NCBI GenBank assembly: GCA_021826725.1
Contig: JAKAYQ010000002.1
Span: 1-47,628 of the forward strand
DNA from: Actinomycetes bacterium
Lineage (GTDB): Bacteria; Actinomycetota; Acidimicrobiia; Acidimicrobiales; UBA8190
Length of the DNA: 47,628 bases
Direction: 5' to 3'
Position 1 is the first letter of the stretch. Each line of letters opens with the position of its first letter. Of this stretch, positions 8,234-16,398 are shown in pieces. The translations under genes and the position numbers were made by a program. The notes beneath the pieces were generated by a model, which saw only the letters and a list, made by a program, of their open reading frames with translations, did no database searches and had not been told where the DNA came from.

Positions 8234-9373
8234 GTGACCGCCTCGCCTCCGTCCACATCGGTGCCCGGCCCGCGCGATGACGGGCGCGGCCGCCGTGGCA
8301 CGCTTCAGAGCCGCAGCCATGCGCACGGCGACGATGTCGGGCGCCACGCGCAGCGGCGGCGGCGCCTAGCCGGCATCGGCGCAGCGTCGCTGCCCCTCCT
8401 GCTCGGCGGCTGCCAGCTCCCCACCTTCTACGGGTACCGCGGCCAGACCAGCCAGGCGCACGACGAGTTCCTGCTGTACGCCGGCACCGTCATCGCCGCC
8501 ATCGTGGTCGGCGTCATCACCGGCGGCCTCATCCTGTGGTCCGTCGTCCGCTACCGCCGCCGGTCCGACGCCATGCCCCGGCAATTCCAGTACCACATCC
8601 CCCTGGAGATCTTCTACACCGCCGTCCCCATCGTGATCGTCCTGGTGCTGTTCGGCTTCACCGTCTTCACCGAGAACAAGGTCGACAACGTGTCACCCAC
8701 GCCTGCCGTCGCCGTGAAGGTCACTGCCTTCCAGTGGGGCTGGCGGTTCGACTACACGAACCAGCACGTCTTCGTCCAGGGCGTGCGGACCGACAACCCC
8801 GACCCGGTGGGATTGAACGGCAACACCTGCACGGCCAGCGCTCCAACCCCCAACGACTGCCTCGGTCCCGGGCTCGTCCTGCCGGTCGGCCAGACCGTCC
8901 GGATCACCCTCGTCTCCAACGACGTGGTCCACGGGTTCTACGTGCCCCAGTTCAACTTCAGCCGCTACGCGCTGCCCGGCGTCACCAACCGGTTCGACTT
9001 CAACGTGGCTCGGTCCGGCATCTACCGTGCCCAGTGCACCCAGCTGTGCGGCCTGTACCACGCGCAGATGTTCTTCCACGTGGTGGCCCTGCCCCCGGCC
9101 CAGTTCGACGCCTGGGTAACCGGCTCGCAGCCCCAGCCCGACCAGAGCTCGGTCGCCCAGCCGGGGACTGCGTCGGCGGCCGGTACAGCCGGCACCTCGG
9201 GAAGGTCGGCGTCAGGTGCCCGCTCGGCAGGCGCCTCCGGCTCCTCCGCTGCTCCGTCGTCGACCGTGGCCGGCGCGTCCTCGGGTACCACTCCCACCGG
9301 CCCTGCGAGCACTGCACCGCCTGCGTCCAACTCTGCACGCACCACCCCGTCCACCGCGTCGACCGCTCCATAG
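8234..9373 (+). CDS. ctaC: Cytochrome c oxidase subunit II (CuA subunit)
   Basis: Accepts electrons from cytochrome c through the binuclear CuA centre and passes them to subunit I, in the membrane with its cupredoxin domain outside. The CuA ligands are complete: His233 ([10 protein letters not shown]) and Cys268-x3-Cys272-x3-His276-x2-Met279 ([13 protein letters not shown]). Two transmembrane helices precede the cupredoxin domain (about residues 75-100 and 125-145). LLLGGC near residue 60 looks like a lipobox, so it may be a lipoprotein. The last 85 residues are a Ser/Ala/Thr/Pro-rich tail with no ligands. Start set at GTG 8234 because of the leaderless -10; TTG 8216 in frame is the alternative. 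It opens the coxB-coxA-ctaF unit. Confidence 0.93.
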   Translation: MTASPPSTSVPGPRDDGRGRRGTLQSRSHAHGDDVGRHAQRRRRLAGIGAASLPLLLGGCQLPTFYGYRGQTSQAHDEFLLYAGTVIAAIVVGVITGGLILWSVVRYRRRSDAMPRQFQYHIPLEIFYTAVPIVIVLVLFGFTVFTENKVDNVSPTPAVAVKVTAFQWGWRFDYTNQHVFVQGVRTDNPDPVGLNGNTCTASAPTPNDCLGPGLVLPVGQTVRITLVSNDVVHGFYVPQFNFSRYALPGVTNRFDFNVARSGIYRAQCTQLCGLYHAQMFFHVVALPPAQFDAWVTGSQPQPDQSSVAQPGTASAAGTAGTSGRSASGARSAGASGSSAAPSSTVAGASSGTTPTGPASTAPPASNSARTTPSTASTAP

Positions 9374-9407
9374 ACCGCGTCATCCGCGTCACAGAAGAGG
9401 CCACTTC

Positions 9408-11156
9408 ATGACCCTGCTGCAGCACCGTCCACCGGCCGGCGCCAGTGACCATCCGGAGCACGCCGAGCACCACGACGAACCCACGTTCGTCGTCAAGTGG
9501 CTGACGAGCACCGACCACAAGGTGATCGGCATCAACTACATGATCACGGCCATGGTGATGTTCTACCTGAGCGGCTTCATGGCCCTGCTGATGCGCGTGC
9601 AGCTCAGCTCGCCGAGCGGTATCGGAATGAGCCTGCAGACGTACAACGAGCTGTTCACCATGCACGGCAGCCTGATGCTGTACCTGTTCGCTGGGCCGTT
9701 CGCCTTCGGCGGCCTGGCCAATTACATCGTCCCGATGCAGGTCGGGGCGCCCGACATGGCGTTCCCCCGGTTGAATGCCTTCTCCTACTGGCTCTACCTC
9801 ACCGGCTCCATCACCATGCTCCTCGGCTTCCTCACCTCGACCGGTGCTGCCGCGTTCGGCTGGGTGGCATATGCCCCGCTGTCGACTTCGGCGTACTCAC
9901 CCGGGCCGGGAGCGGACCTCTGGATCATCTCGCTGTTCCTGACCGGGTTCTCTGCGGTGTTCACCGGCGTCAACCTGGTGGCGACGATCTTCTACCTACG
10001 TGCGCCGGGGATGACGATGTGGCGCCTCCCTATCTTCACGTGGAACATGCTGGTCACCGCTCTGCTGATCCTGATCGCCTTCCCCGTGCTCACTGCGGCC
10101 ATGGTCTTTTTGTGGACGGATCGCCATCTCGGGACCCACATCTACTCGGTGGCTGGCGGCGGCGTGCCCGTCCTCTACCAGAACCTCTTTTGGTTCTTCG
10201 GGCATCCCGAGGTGTACATCCTGGCCCTGCCGTACTTCGGTGTCGCCACCGAGATCATCCCCGTCTTCTCGCGCAAGCCGGTGTTCGGCTACAAGGGCCT
10301 GGTGTTCGCCACGATCGCCATCGCCGCCTTGTCGACCGGGGTGTGGGCTCACCACATGTTCACCACCGGCACCGTCCTGCTGCCGTTCTTCTCCCTGCTT
10401 TCGCTGCTGATCGCCGTCCCCACCGGGGTGAAGTTCTTCAACTGGATCGGCACCATGTGGCGCGGCCAGATCAGCTTCAAGACGCCGATGCTCTTCTGCG
10501 TCGGCTTCCTGCTCGCCTTCCTTATGGGTGGCCTCACCGGGGTCATGCTCGCTTCACCGCCCATCGACTTTGCCACGCACGACACCTATTTCGTCGTTGC
10601 CCACTTCCACCAGGTGCTTTTCGGCACGACTGTGTTCGCTGGCTTTGCCGGGCTCTACTTCTGGTACCCCAAGATGTTCGGACGGATGCTGCACGACGGC
10701 TTGGGCAAGGCCCACTTCTGGACGATGTTCGTCGGCTTCTGGCTCACCTACCTGCCGCAGTACGTCCTGGGGCTGCACGGCATGCCCCGGCGCGTCGCTA
10801 CCTACCCGGCAGGGCTCGGGTGGGCGAGCCTGAACGTGGCGTCGACCGTCGGGGCGTTCATCATCGGGCTGTCGTTCCTCATCATGCTCGTCAACCTTTG
10901 GGTGTCGTGGCGCAACCCGGTGCCCGCCGGGGACAACCCGTGGGACGGCCACGGGTTGGAGTGGTTCGCCAGCTCGCCCCCCGTCCACCACAACTTCGAG
11001 AAGCTGCCGCCCATCCGCTCGGAGCGGCCCACCTGGGACTACAACCACCCCGATGCCCGCACCATCGCTCACGGGCACGGCACTGCCGACTACGAGCTGG
11101 TCGGCGCAGGGGCACGGGGCGCGTCCGGCGCCGGCGACGGCACCACCGATGCCTGA
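9408..11156 (+). CDS. ctaD: Cytochrome c oxidase subunit I, aa3 type (A-family heme-copper oxidase)
   Basis: Catalytic subunit carrying heme a and the heme a3-CuB oxygen-reduction site; it pumps protons. The 582-residue product has the 12-helix core. His266-Glu268-Tyr270 (GHPEVY) gives a CuB ligand, the D-channel end glutamate and the cross-linked tyrosine. WAHHMF supplies the other two CuB histidines, PTGVKFFNW the K-channel Thr and Lys, and [11 protein letters not shown] the heme a3 and heme a ligands. [11 protein letters not shown] keeps the D-channel entrance Asp, so this is an A1-type pump. ATG at 9408 follows the purine stretch AGAAGAGG. A His-rich N-terminus ([10 protein letters not shown]) may bind metal loosely. 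The stop is overlapped by a mini-ORF that leads to ctaF. Confidence 0.97.
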   Translation: MTLLQHRPPAGASDHPEHAEHHDEPTFVVKWLTSTDHKVIGINYMITAMVMFYLSGFMALLMRVQLSSPSGIGMSLQTYNELFTMHGSLMLYLFAGPFAFGGLANYIVPMQVGAPDMAFPRLNAFSYWLYLTGSITMLLGFLTSTGAAAFGWVAYAPLSTSAYSPGPGADLWIISLFLTGFSAVFTGVNLVATIFYLRAPGMTMWRLPIFTWNMLVTALLILIAFPVLTAAMVFLWTDRHLGTHIYSVAGGGVPVLYQNLFWFFGHPEVYILALPYFGVATEIIPVFSRKPVFGYKGLVFATIAIAALSTGVWAHHMFTTGTVLLPFFSLLSLLIAVPTGVKFFNWIGTMWRGQISFKTPMLFCVGFLLAFLMGGLTGVMLASPPIDFATHDTYFVVAHFHQVLFGTTVFAGFAGLYFWYPKMFGRMLHDGLGKAHFWTMFVGFWLTYLPQYVLGLHGMPRRVATYPAGLGWASLNVASTVGAFIIGLSFLIMLVNLWVSWRNPVPAGDNPWDGHGLEWFASSPPVHHNFEKLPPIRSERPTWDYNHPDARTIAHGHGTADYELVGAGARGASGAGDGTTDA

Positions 11157-11217
11157 CCGGCGGCAGCCCGCCGTCCCTGGCACGAGCACGAGCAGCACAG
11201 AGGAGCGCAACCCATGA
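11149..11217 (+). CDS. Bridging mini-ORF coxA to ctaF, 22 aa
   Basis: ATG at 11149 overlaps the end of the subunit I gene by eight bases (ATGCCTGA). The frame stays open through the whole 57-bp gap and ends in a TGA that overlaps the ATG of ctaF as ATGA. The peptide (begins [16 protein letters not shown]) has no recognisable domain. It may serve only to carry terminating ribosomes to the next start. The purine-rich GAGGAGCG that could act as the ctaF ribosome-binding site lies inside it. Translation is not shown by sequence alone. Confidence 0.3.
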   Translation: MPDRRQPAVPGTSTSSTEERNP

Positions 11218-11606
11218 AGATCGAAGCCCGGCTCCTGGTGGGCGTGGCCCTGTTCTTCCTCGTGACGGGGGTGGGCTACTGGTTCTGGTCGTACGAGCAG
11301 TCCGGCACTGTCATGCTGATCGGCGCCGTCCTGCTCGGGCTCGTCCCGGGCAGCTACTACCTGTGGTGGTCACAGCGGATGACCCCACGTCCCGAGGACC
11401 GGGACGACGGCACGCTCGCCGAGGGCGCCGGTGTGATCGGTGCGTTCCCAAGCTCGAGCATCTGGCCGTTCGTTATGGGCATGGGGCTGTTCTCGTGCGC
11501 GCTGGCTACCGTCTTCGGCACGTGGTTGCTCGCACCGGGCTTCGCCGCCGTGTTCGCGGCGGCCATCGGCTACACGGTGGAGAGCCGTCGGGGCGGCACC
11601 ATCTGA
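11214..11606 (+). CDS. ctaF: Cytochrome c oxidase subunit IV, actinobacterial type
   Basis: Small accessory subunit of the actinobacterial aa3 oxidase. The 130 residues match the family in length and in pattern: four hydrophobic helices, [20 protein letters not shown] at the start, the GSYYLWWSQRM segment and a Pro/Asp/Glu-rich loop (RPEDRDDG), then FPSSSIWPFVMGMG and a final helix ending in ESRRGG. The family is found beside ctaC/ctaD in mycobacteria and relatives. Its exact role is structural, stabilising the oxidase within the supercomplex. It ends the plus-strand oxidase unit. Confidence 0.9.
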   Translation: MKIEARLLVGVALFFLVTGVGYWFWSYEQSGTVMLIGAVLLGLVPGSYYLWWSQRMTPRPEDRDDGTLAEGAGVIGAFPSSSIWPFVMGMGLFSCALATVFGTWLLAPGFAAVFAAAIGYTVESRRGGTI

Positions 11607-11637
11607 CAAGGGCGGCGCCGCGTCCTCCGGCGGTCGT

Positions 11638-11657
11638 GGTCCCGGGCATGCGGGCCC
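11638..11657. terminator. Hairpin between convergent ctaF and GNAT genes
   Basis: GGTCCCG and CGGGCCC pair with one mismatch around the loop GGCATG in the 88-bp gap between two converging genes. A shared bidirectional terminator is the simplest reading; there is no T-run on either side. Confidence 0.35.
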
Positions 11658-11694
11658 GCGGTCGCCATACTGGCTCCCCGGCCGGAGACCCTGT

Positions 11695-12243
11695 TCAGCC
11701 CTGGTGAGCCACCGGATCGCCACCGGCCGGCTCGCCGCCGCCCACGGGCTTCCCGGGTGTCGCCGGTCCCCAGCTTCCCTCGGGCGACCCCGGCGGCGGG
11801 TCCCACGCCCGATAGCGCATGGCCAGTCCGGTGCTGCCGCCCCAGAATCCCTCGGACCGGTACAGCGGCGCTCCGCCGGCACTGGCGTGGAGCTCGACGG
11901 TGCCGATGCCTCCGGCCTCGAACCAGGCCACCAAGCGCCGCAGCACCGCCCGTGCATGTCCCTGGTGCCGGTGGCCGGGCTCGGTCGACATCCACTGGAC
12001 GTAGCCCACTCTCGGGTCCGGATGCCAGGGGTTGGGCAGCCGTACAGCCACGGTGCCCGCACCACAGGCGATCAGCCTGCCGGGTATACCGGGGTCTTCG
12101 CAGACCACGATCACCAGGTCGGCCCCCAGGCGCTGGCGGACCGCGGCGCCCGCCGCCCGCTCCCAGCGGGTGAATTGCTCCTGCGCCAGCGCTGGCGGGG
12201 CGGCACCCAGCTCCCGGTACATGACGCCAGCCAGCCGGACCAC
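11695..12243 (-). CDS. GNAT-family N-acetyltransferase
   Basis: Predicted acetyl-CoA-dependent acyltransferase of unknown substrate. Motif A is visible as STEPGHRHQGHARAVLRRLVAW, with the Q-x-x-G-x-A pyrophosphate loop; motif B follows as VELHASAGGAPLYRSEGF. The first canonical start is GTG at 12243. However, the codons just upstream in the same frame read PRLATAADVGEVV, a typical GNAT first strand and helix, so the true N-terminus probably lies further up. The only candidate is a CTG at 12312 that overlaps the qcrB stop as CTGA. The C-terminal 35 residues are Gly/Pro-rich. It ends the ctaE-qcr transcript. Confidence 0.8.
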   Translation of the reverse strand: MVRLAGVMYRELGAAPPALAQEQFTRWERAAGAAVRQRLGADLVIVVCEDPGIPGRLIACGAGTVAVRLPNPWHPDPRVGYVQWMSTEPGHRHQGHARAVLRRLVAWFEAGGIGTVELHASAGGAPLYRSEGFWGGSTGLAMRYRAWDPPPGSPEGSWGPATPGKPVGGGEPAGGDPVAHQG

Positions 12244-12308
12244 CTCGCCGACGTCGGCCGCCGTGGCCAGACGGGGCTCCGGTGAACCCGACGTCGGCGC
12301 CGCTGCGG

Positions 12309-13883
12309 TCAGGGCCGCCGGACGACCCGGCGGACTCCGGGCTCGCCGCCCTCGGCCCCGTCGCCGTCCAACCCCTCGATGAACCCGGGGACGAGCATCG
12401 GCTCCAGCTCGTGATGGCCATCTCCGGGCCGGGCCTCGGTGTCGACCGTGGTGTACTCACCGGTCGCGGACCGCACGATCAGGACGGCCCGCTTGCGCTT
12501 GCCCACATGGGACACACCGGTCATGTCGAGGCAGATCCGGTAGGTGAACAGGCCGACGATGATCGGCACGATGAAGACGACGAACCGGAACGTCCAGAGC
12601 ACGACGTTGAGCGAGACCTGGAAGAAGTTGGCGAGGACGTCGGTCGAGCTGGCGCAGAACAGCATGAAGTAGAAGGCCAGGAACGCAGCACCGACGGCGG
12701 TGCGCCGCGGCCGGTCGCGAGGCCGGTCGAGGAGGTGGTGCTCCGCTCGATCGCCGGTGAGCTTCTGTTCGATGAACGGCCAGAAGATGAAGAGGATAGA
12801 CGTGAGCCCCGGGAACAACACACCCGGCAGGAAGACCATGAACGGGATGGTGTGCCCGAACCCGGCGAATTCCCACGACGGCATGATGCGCATCGCCCCG
12901 TCGAGCCAGCCCATGTACCAGTCCGGTTGGACGGCGTAGGAGATCTTGTAGGGGACATACGGGCCGAACTGCCAGATCGGGTTGATCTGGGCCAGCCCGC
13001 CGAGCGCCCACAGCACGCCGGTCACCATGAAGAGGAAGCCGGTCGTCTTGGCCATGAAGGTGGGGAACATCGGCGAGCCCACCACGTTGTCCTCGGTCCG
13101 GCCGTGGCCAGGGAACTGGGTGTGCTTCTGGCGGACCAGCATGAACAGGTGGGCACCGATCAGCCCGGCGATGATGGCCGGCAGGATCAGCACGTGCAGG
13201 ATGAAGAACCGCGGGATGATGCTGCCGTCTCCGGGGAACACCCCGCCGAACACCAGGGTCGCCAGGTACGACCCGACCAGCGGGATGGACAGCAGGATCG
13301 AGTAGGCGATCCGGATGCCGGTGCCGGAGATGAGGTCATCGGGCAGCGAGTAGCCCAAGAAGCCGTTGACGATTGCCAGGAACAGCAGGCTGACGCCCAC
13401 GATCCAGTTGAGCTCGCGGGGCTTGCGGAACGCACCGGTGAAGAAGATCCGGCACATGTGCACCGCGATGGACCCGATGAAGACGTCTGCAGCCCAGTGG
13501 TGCATCTGGCGGATGACGAGGCCGCTGCGCACCGCGAACGAGATGTTCACCGACGACGCGTACGCCTCGGACATCTTGACGCCGTCGAGGGGCTTGTAGA
13601 CGCCGTGGTACACGGTCTGCGCCGCCGAAGGCACGAAGTACAGCGTCAGGAAGACGCCGGTGGCCAGCAGGACCACGAACGAGTAGAGGGCGATCTCCCC
13701 CAGCAGGAACGACCAGTGGTCGGGAAAGATCTTGTCCATGAAGATGCGGCCGCCCTTGGCCACACCGAGGCGATCGTCGAGCCAGCCGAGCCCGGAGTCG
13801 ACGGGCGTGCTCCGGCGCCGCGACAGGCTGCCGGTGGTGGTGGAGGAGGAGGAGGAGGAGGAGGAGGAGGAGGAGGTGCTCAC
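12309..13883 (-). CDS. qcrB: Cytochrome b subunit of the bc complex
   Basis: Membrane core of menaquinol:cytochrome c reductase, with hemes bL and bH and both quinone sites. The 524 residues include helix B with His128 and His142, 14 apart (QMHHWAADVF...AVHMCR), and helix D with two His 15 apart (ILHVLILP...GAHLFM). The Qo motif is PDWY instead of PEWY, and DRP-rich loops and a charged C-terminal extension of about 110 residues are characteristic of the actinobacterial form. GTG start overlaps the qcrA stop (GTGA). Residues 4-14 are eleven consecutive serines, all encoded by TCC, next to three threonines; this is odd and forms a trinucleotide repeat. Fourth gene of ctaE-qcrCAB. Confidence 0.96.
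   Translation of the reverse strand: MSTSSSSSSSSSSSTTTGSLSRRRSTPVDSGLGWLDDRLGVAKGGRIFMDKIFPDHWSFLLGEIALYSFVVLLATGVFLTLYFVPSAAQTVYHGVYKPLDGVKMSEAYASSVNISFAVRSGLVIRQMHHWAADVFIGSIAVHMCRIFFTGAFRKPRELNWIVGVSLLFLAIVNGFLGYSLPDDLISGTGIRIAYSILLSIPLVGSYLATLVFGGVFPGDGSIIPRFFILHVLILPAIIAGLIGAHLFMLVRQKHTQFPGHGRTEDNVVGSPMFPTFMAKTTGFLFMVTGVLWALGGLAQINPIWQFGPYVPYKISYAVQPDWYMGWLDGAMRIMPSWEFAGFGHTIPFMVFLPGVLFPGLTSILFIFWPFIEQKLTGDRAEHHLLDRPRDRPRRTAVGAAFLAFYFMLFCASSTDVLANFFQVSLNVVLWTFRFVVFIVPIIVGLFTYRICLDMTGVSHVGKRKRAVLIVRSATGEYTTVDTEARPGDGHHELEPMLVPGFIEGLDGDGAEGGEPGVRRVVRRP
13842..13874 (-). repeat. Trinucleotide microsatellite (TCC)11 in qcrB
   Basis: Eleven perfect TCC codons (GGA on the plus strand) at the very 5' end of qcrB, followed by three ACC codons, give Ser11-Thr3 in the cytosolic N-terminal tail. 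Length changes would not shift the frame. Confidence 0.9.
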
Positions 13884-14860
13884 GTCGTCGTCCGCTCCCA
13901 GAATCCAGGCCCGATGGGCTGGTCATAGCCGGCCTGCGACCTGAGGAACCCCGATTCGTCCACGTACAGCGGCAGCTGGGGAAGCGGTCGGGGCGCCGGG
14001 CCGAAGACGTTGGTGGCAGGGCGGCCCTGGCCGACGTTGAAGAGCGACTGGTGGCAGGGGCACAGGAGCTGCAGCGTCTGGTGCTGGAACAGCCCGACCG
14101 GGCATCCGGCATGCGTGCACACCTTGGAGAACGCCAGGTAGCCGTCGGGGCCCCAGGTGGCTCGGCTGGGCTCGGTCACCACGTCCACGTCGGGACCCGC
14201 AACCCTGATGAGGATGGTCTGGTCGACCGCCATGGCCTCCTCGGAGGTGTAGCCCTCGGGGAACACGGTGAGGGATCCGCCGACCTCGAGATCGGCCACG
14301 TGGACGGGCCGCCCGAGGTTGTCGACGAGACGACTTCCCTTGTGCCAGTTGGTGACGTCGAAGGTCTTGGCCGGTACCGGACCGAGCGACCGCAGCAGCG
14401 GGAAGGCCAGCACCACGCCCATCACGGCACCGCCGATGCCCAGGATGCCGCCGAGGAAGCTCCGCCGCTTCACCATCATGCCGCCGCGCTCCACGATGGC
14501 AGCAGCCATGGCGGCACGCTCGTCGTCGCTGGACGCGAGCTTGTGGCGCTTCTCCATGAACGGGCCCTGGGGCAGAAGGTACTTTCCCCACGCGGAGAGG
14601 CCGAACCCGAAGCAGAACAGGCCCACACCGAGGGAGATGCCTTCGACCTGTGGCTGGCCGCCGACCCAGTACACCGCTCCGTAGGCGGCAAAGCCGAGCA
14701 GACCGAGCAGGAGCAGGATGCCCACCACACCCTCCGCTCGGGCCGGCTGCTTGGCCAGGGGCTGCAGGTGGGGGTCGTCGAACGAGGCCAGCGGCAGCGG
14801 CTCCTTCGGAGCATGCCCCTCCGCGAGGCCGCCGGGTTCGTCGGTCGTCACGTCGCTCAT
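13880..14860 (-). CDS. qcrA: Rieske iron-sulfur subunit of the bc complex
   Basis: Takes the first electron from menaquinol to the 2Fe-2S cluster. At 326 residues it is the actinobacterial form with three N-terminal helices (about 45-66, 72-92, 136-156). Cluster ligands are Cys248 and His250 (CTHAGCPVG) and Cys267 and His270 (CPCHQS); Cys253 and Cys269 form the stabilising disulfide. KRRSFLG at residues 131-137, just before helix three, is a twin-arginine motif, matching the dual Sec/Tat assembly known for Streptomyces Rieske proteins. The start overlaps the qcrC stop as ATGA and the stop overlaps qcrB as GTGA. Confidence 0.96.
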   Translation of the reverse strand: MSDVTTDEPGGLAEGHAPKEPLPLASFDDPHLQPLAKQPARAEGVVGILLLLGLLGFAAYGAVYWVGGQPQVEGISLGVGLFCFGFGLSAWGKYLLPQGPFMEKRHKLASSDDERAAMAAAIVERGGMMVKRRSFLGGILGIGGAVMGVVLAFPLLRSLGPVPAKTFDVTNWHKGSRLVDNLGRPVHVADLEVGGSLTVFPEGYTSEEAMAVDQTILIRVAGPDVDVVTEPSRATWGPDGYLAFSKVCTHAGCPVGLFQHQTLQLLCPCHQSLFNVGQGRPATNVFGPAPRPLPQLPLYVDESGFLRSQAGYDQPIGPGFWERTTT

Positions 14861-15702
14861 GCTCGCTCCCCGAGCCAGAAGGCGATCAACATGATCCCCC
14901 CCACACCGATCAGCAGGGCCACGAACCCCTCGGCCACCGGGCCGATCCCGCCCAGGCCGATGCCACCCCGGTCGTTCGGGTGCTGGATAGGACCGGTCAC
15001 GTAGGCGACGATGTCGGCCACCTGGGCGTTGCTCAGGGTGCCCGGCCCGAACACCGGCATGTTGCCGGGACCGGTCCGGACGGCCTCGGCCACCTGGGTC
15101 GAGGTGGCCACGTGCAGGCTCGGAGCGTAGGCGCCTTCGGCCAAGGCGTCACCGGCACCGGTGATCGTGTGGCAGGCCGCGCAGTTGAGGACGAACAGGC
15201 GGTTCCCCATGGACAGGCTGCCCGCCTGCGTGTCCACGTAGGGGATGCCGCTCGGGAAGCCTTGTGCGGTGGGAGCCAACGACGCCACGTAGGCAGCGAT
15301 GGCGGTCGCCTGCTGGTTGTCGAACCGGGCCGGCTTGCGTGTCGCCTGGACTGAGGCGTCGGCCAACGGCATGCGGCCCGTCGAGACCCAGAAGTCGACG
15401 GTGGCGGGCCCCAGGCCCTGCAGGTCGGGAGCCACCGCGCTGCCCTCGGCCTGGGTGCCGTGGCAGGAGGAGCAGTTCGCCTCGAACAGCACCTGGCCCT
15501 CGTGGACCTGTGCCGGCGTGAAGTTCCCGACGTACCGGATCGGCGGCGTGGGGGCAGCGATCGCATGGGTCCCTGACGGGGCGCGGGAGCGGGTGCTGGC
15601 CCCTGCGGACAAGGACGTCAGCAGGCCGCCGAGGCCGACGGCGGCCACCACGGCCGCCGGCAGGAGGTACCGGACGTGCATCGTCCTTCTGACGGTCGCC
15701 AT
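14857..15702 (-). CDS. qcrC: Diheme cytochrome c subunit of the bc complex
   Basis: Replaces cytochrome c1 and the soluble cytochrome in actinobacteria, delivering electrons directly to the oxidase. Two CxxCH heme sites are present (NCSSCHGTQ and NCAACHTITG), each in a small cytochrome c domain with a downstream Met (for example GNMPVFGPGTLS). An N-terminal signal/anchor (YLLPAAVVAAVGLGGLL) and a C-terminal helix (FVALLIGVGGIMLIAFWL) fix it in the membrane. The 281-residue length is normal. The ATG at 15702, eight bases after the ctaE stop with AGGGG just upstream, was chosen; ATG at 15681 is an alternative. Confidence 0.95.
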   Translation of the reverse strand: MATVRRTMHVRYLLPAAVVAAVGLGGLLTSLSAGASTRSRAPSGTHAIAAPTPPIRYVGNFTPAQVHEGQVLFEANCSSCHGTQAEGSAVAPDLQGLGPATVDFWVSTGRMPLADASVQATRKPARFDNQQATAIAAYVASLAPTAQGFPSGIPYVDTQAGSLSMGNRLFVLNCAACHTITGAGDALAEGAYAPSLHVATSTQVAEAVRTGPGNMPVFGPGTLSNAQVADIVAYVTGPIQHPNDRGGIGLGGIGPVAEGFVALLIGVGGIMLIAFWLGERA

Positions 15703-15710
15703 GACGGCCC

Positions 15711-16319
15711 CTACCCGGTCTTCAGCAGGAACAGGCAGCTGAAGATGCCGATCCACATGAAGTCGACGAAGTGCCAGTAGTACCCGACCGCCTGGTAGAC
15801 GTTGGTCTCACCCGGGTCACCCTTGGAGCCCGACATCCGCCCCAGCAGGAAGAGCATCACCACCAGTCCGAGAACGACGTGGAGGCCGTGGATGCCCGTC
15901 ATCACGAAGAACAGCGACCAGTAGGCGTTGGTGTGCGGGGCAAAGCCCTTCGACAGCAAGCTGTGCCACTCGTAGAGCGTGTTGCCGACGAAGGCGGCAC
16001 CCATCAGGAAGCTGATGATCACCCAGGCCCGGGCTTTGGCCCGGTCGCCGCGCTCGATGGCCCACACCCCGAGCTGGAACGTCGGGCTCGAAGCGATCAG
16101 GACGACGCTGAAGATCCCGGCTTGCACCAGGTCGAGCTTCGTCCCGGTCGGCGGCCACACTGTCGCATGGGCGCGCAGCGTGAAATACGCGGCGAACAAC
16201 CCGCTGAAGAACATGAGGTCGGACCCGAGCCAGATCATCACGCCGACGGCCAGCAGCGGCGGGCGCTCAGGCACGTGGCGGTGGGTGGCAGCTGGTTCGA
16301 CCGTGATGGCCTCGGTCAC
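15711..16319 (-). CDS. ctaE: Cytochrome c oxidase subunit III
   Basis: Core subunit of the aa3 oxidase that supports sustained proton uptake. The 202-residue product matches the actinobacterial length and begins its first helix with VGVMIWLGSDLMFFSGLFAAYFTLR. It ends with the conserved YYWHFVDFMWIGIFSCLFLL. The GTG at 16319 is preceded by AGGAAAGG (plus strand 16324-16331), while the longer frame to 16583 is an arginine/proline repeat that belongs to the opposite reading of helD. First gene of the minus-strand unit ctaE-qcrC-qcrA-qcrB-GNAT, the standard actinobacterial supercomplex order. Confidence 0.94.
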   Translation of the reverse strand: MTEAITVEPAATHRHVPERPPLLAVGVMIWLGSDLMFFSGLFAAYFTLRAHATVWPPTGTKLDLVQAGIFSVVLIASSPTFQLGVWAIERGDRAKARAWVIISFLMGAAFVGNTLYEWHSLLSKGFAPHTNAYWSLFFVMTGIHGLHVVLGLVVMLFLLGRMSGSKGDPGETNVYQAVGYYWHFVDFMWIGIFSCLFLLKTG

Positions 16320-16360
16320 GGCGCCTTTCCTAGCGGAAAATGCACCGTCCGCGCCAACAC
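16316..16360 (-). CDS. Possible 14-aa leader peptide upstream of ctaE
   Basis: GTG at 16360 opens a frame (VLARTVHFPLGKAP) that contains the ctaE ribosome-binding purines and ends in the TGA overlapping the ctaE GTG (GTGA). It could couple translation into ctaE, in the manner of the other bridging mini-ORFs in this window. Evidence is the overlap alone. Confidence 0.2.
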   Translation of the reverse strand: MLARTVHFPLGKAP

Positions 16361-16398
16361 GCTGGCAGGGCCGTTTGACGACAACCGGCGGCGGTGCC

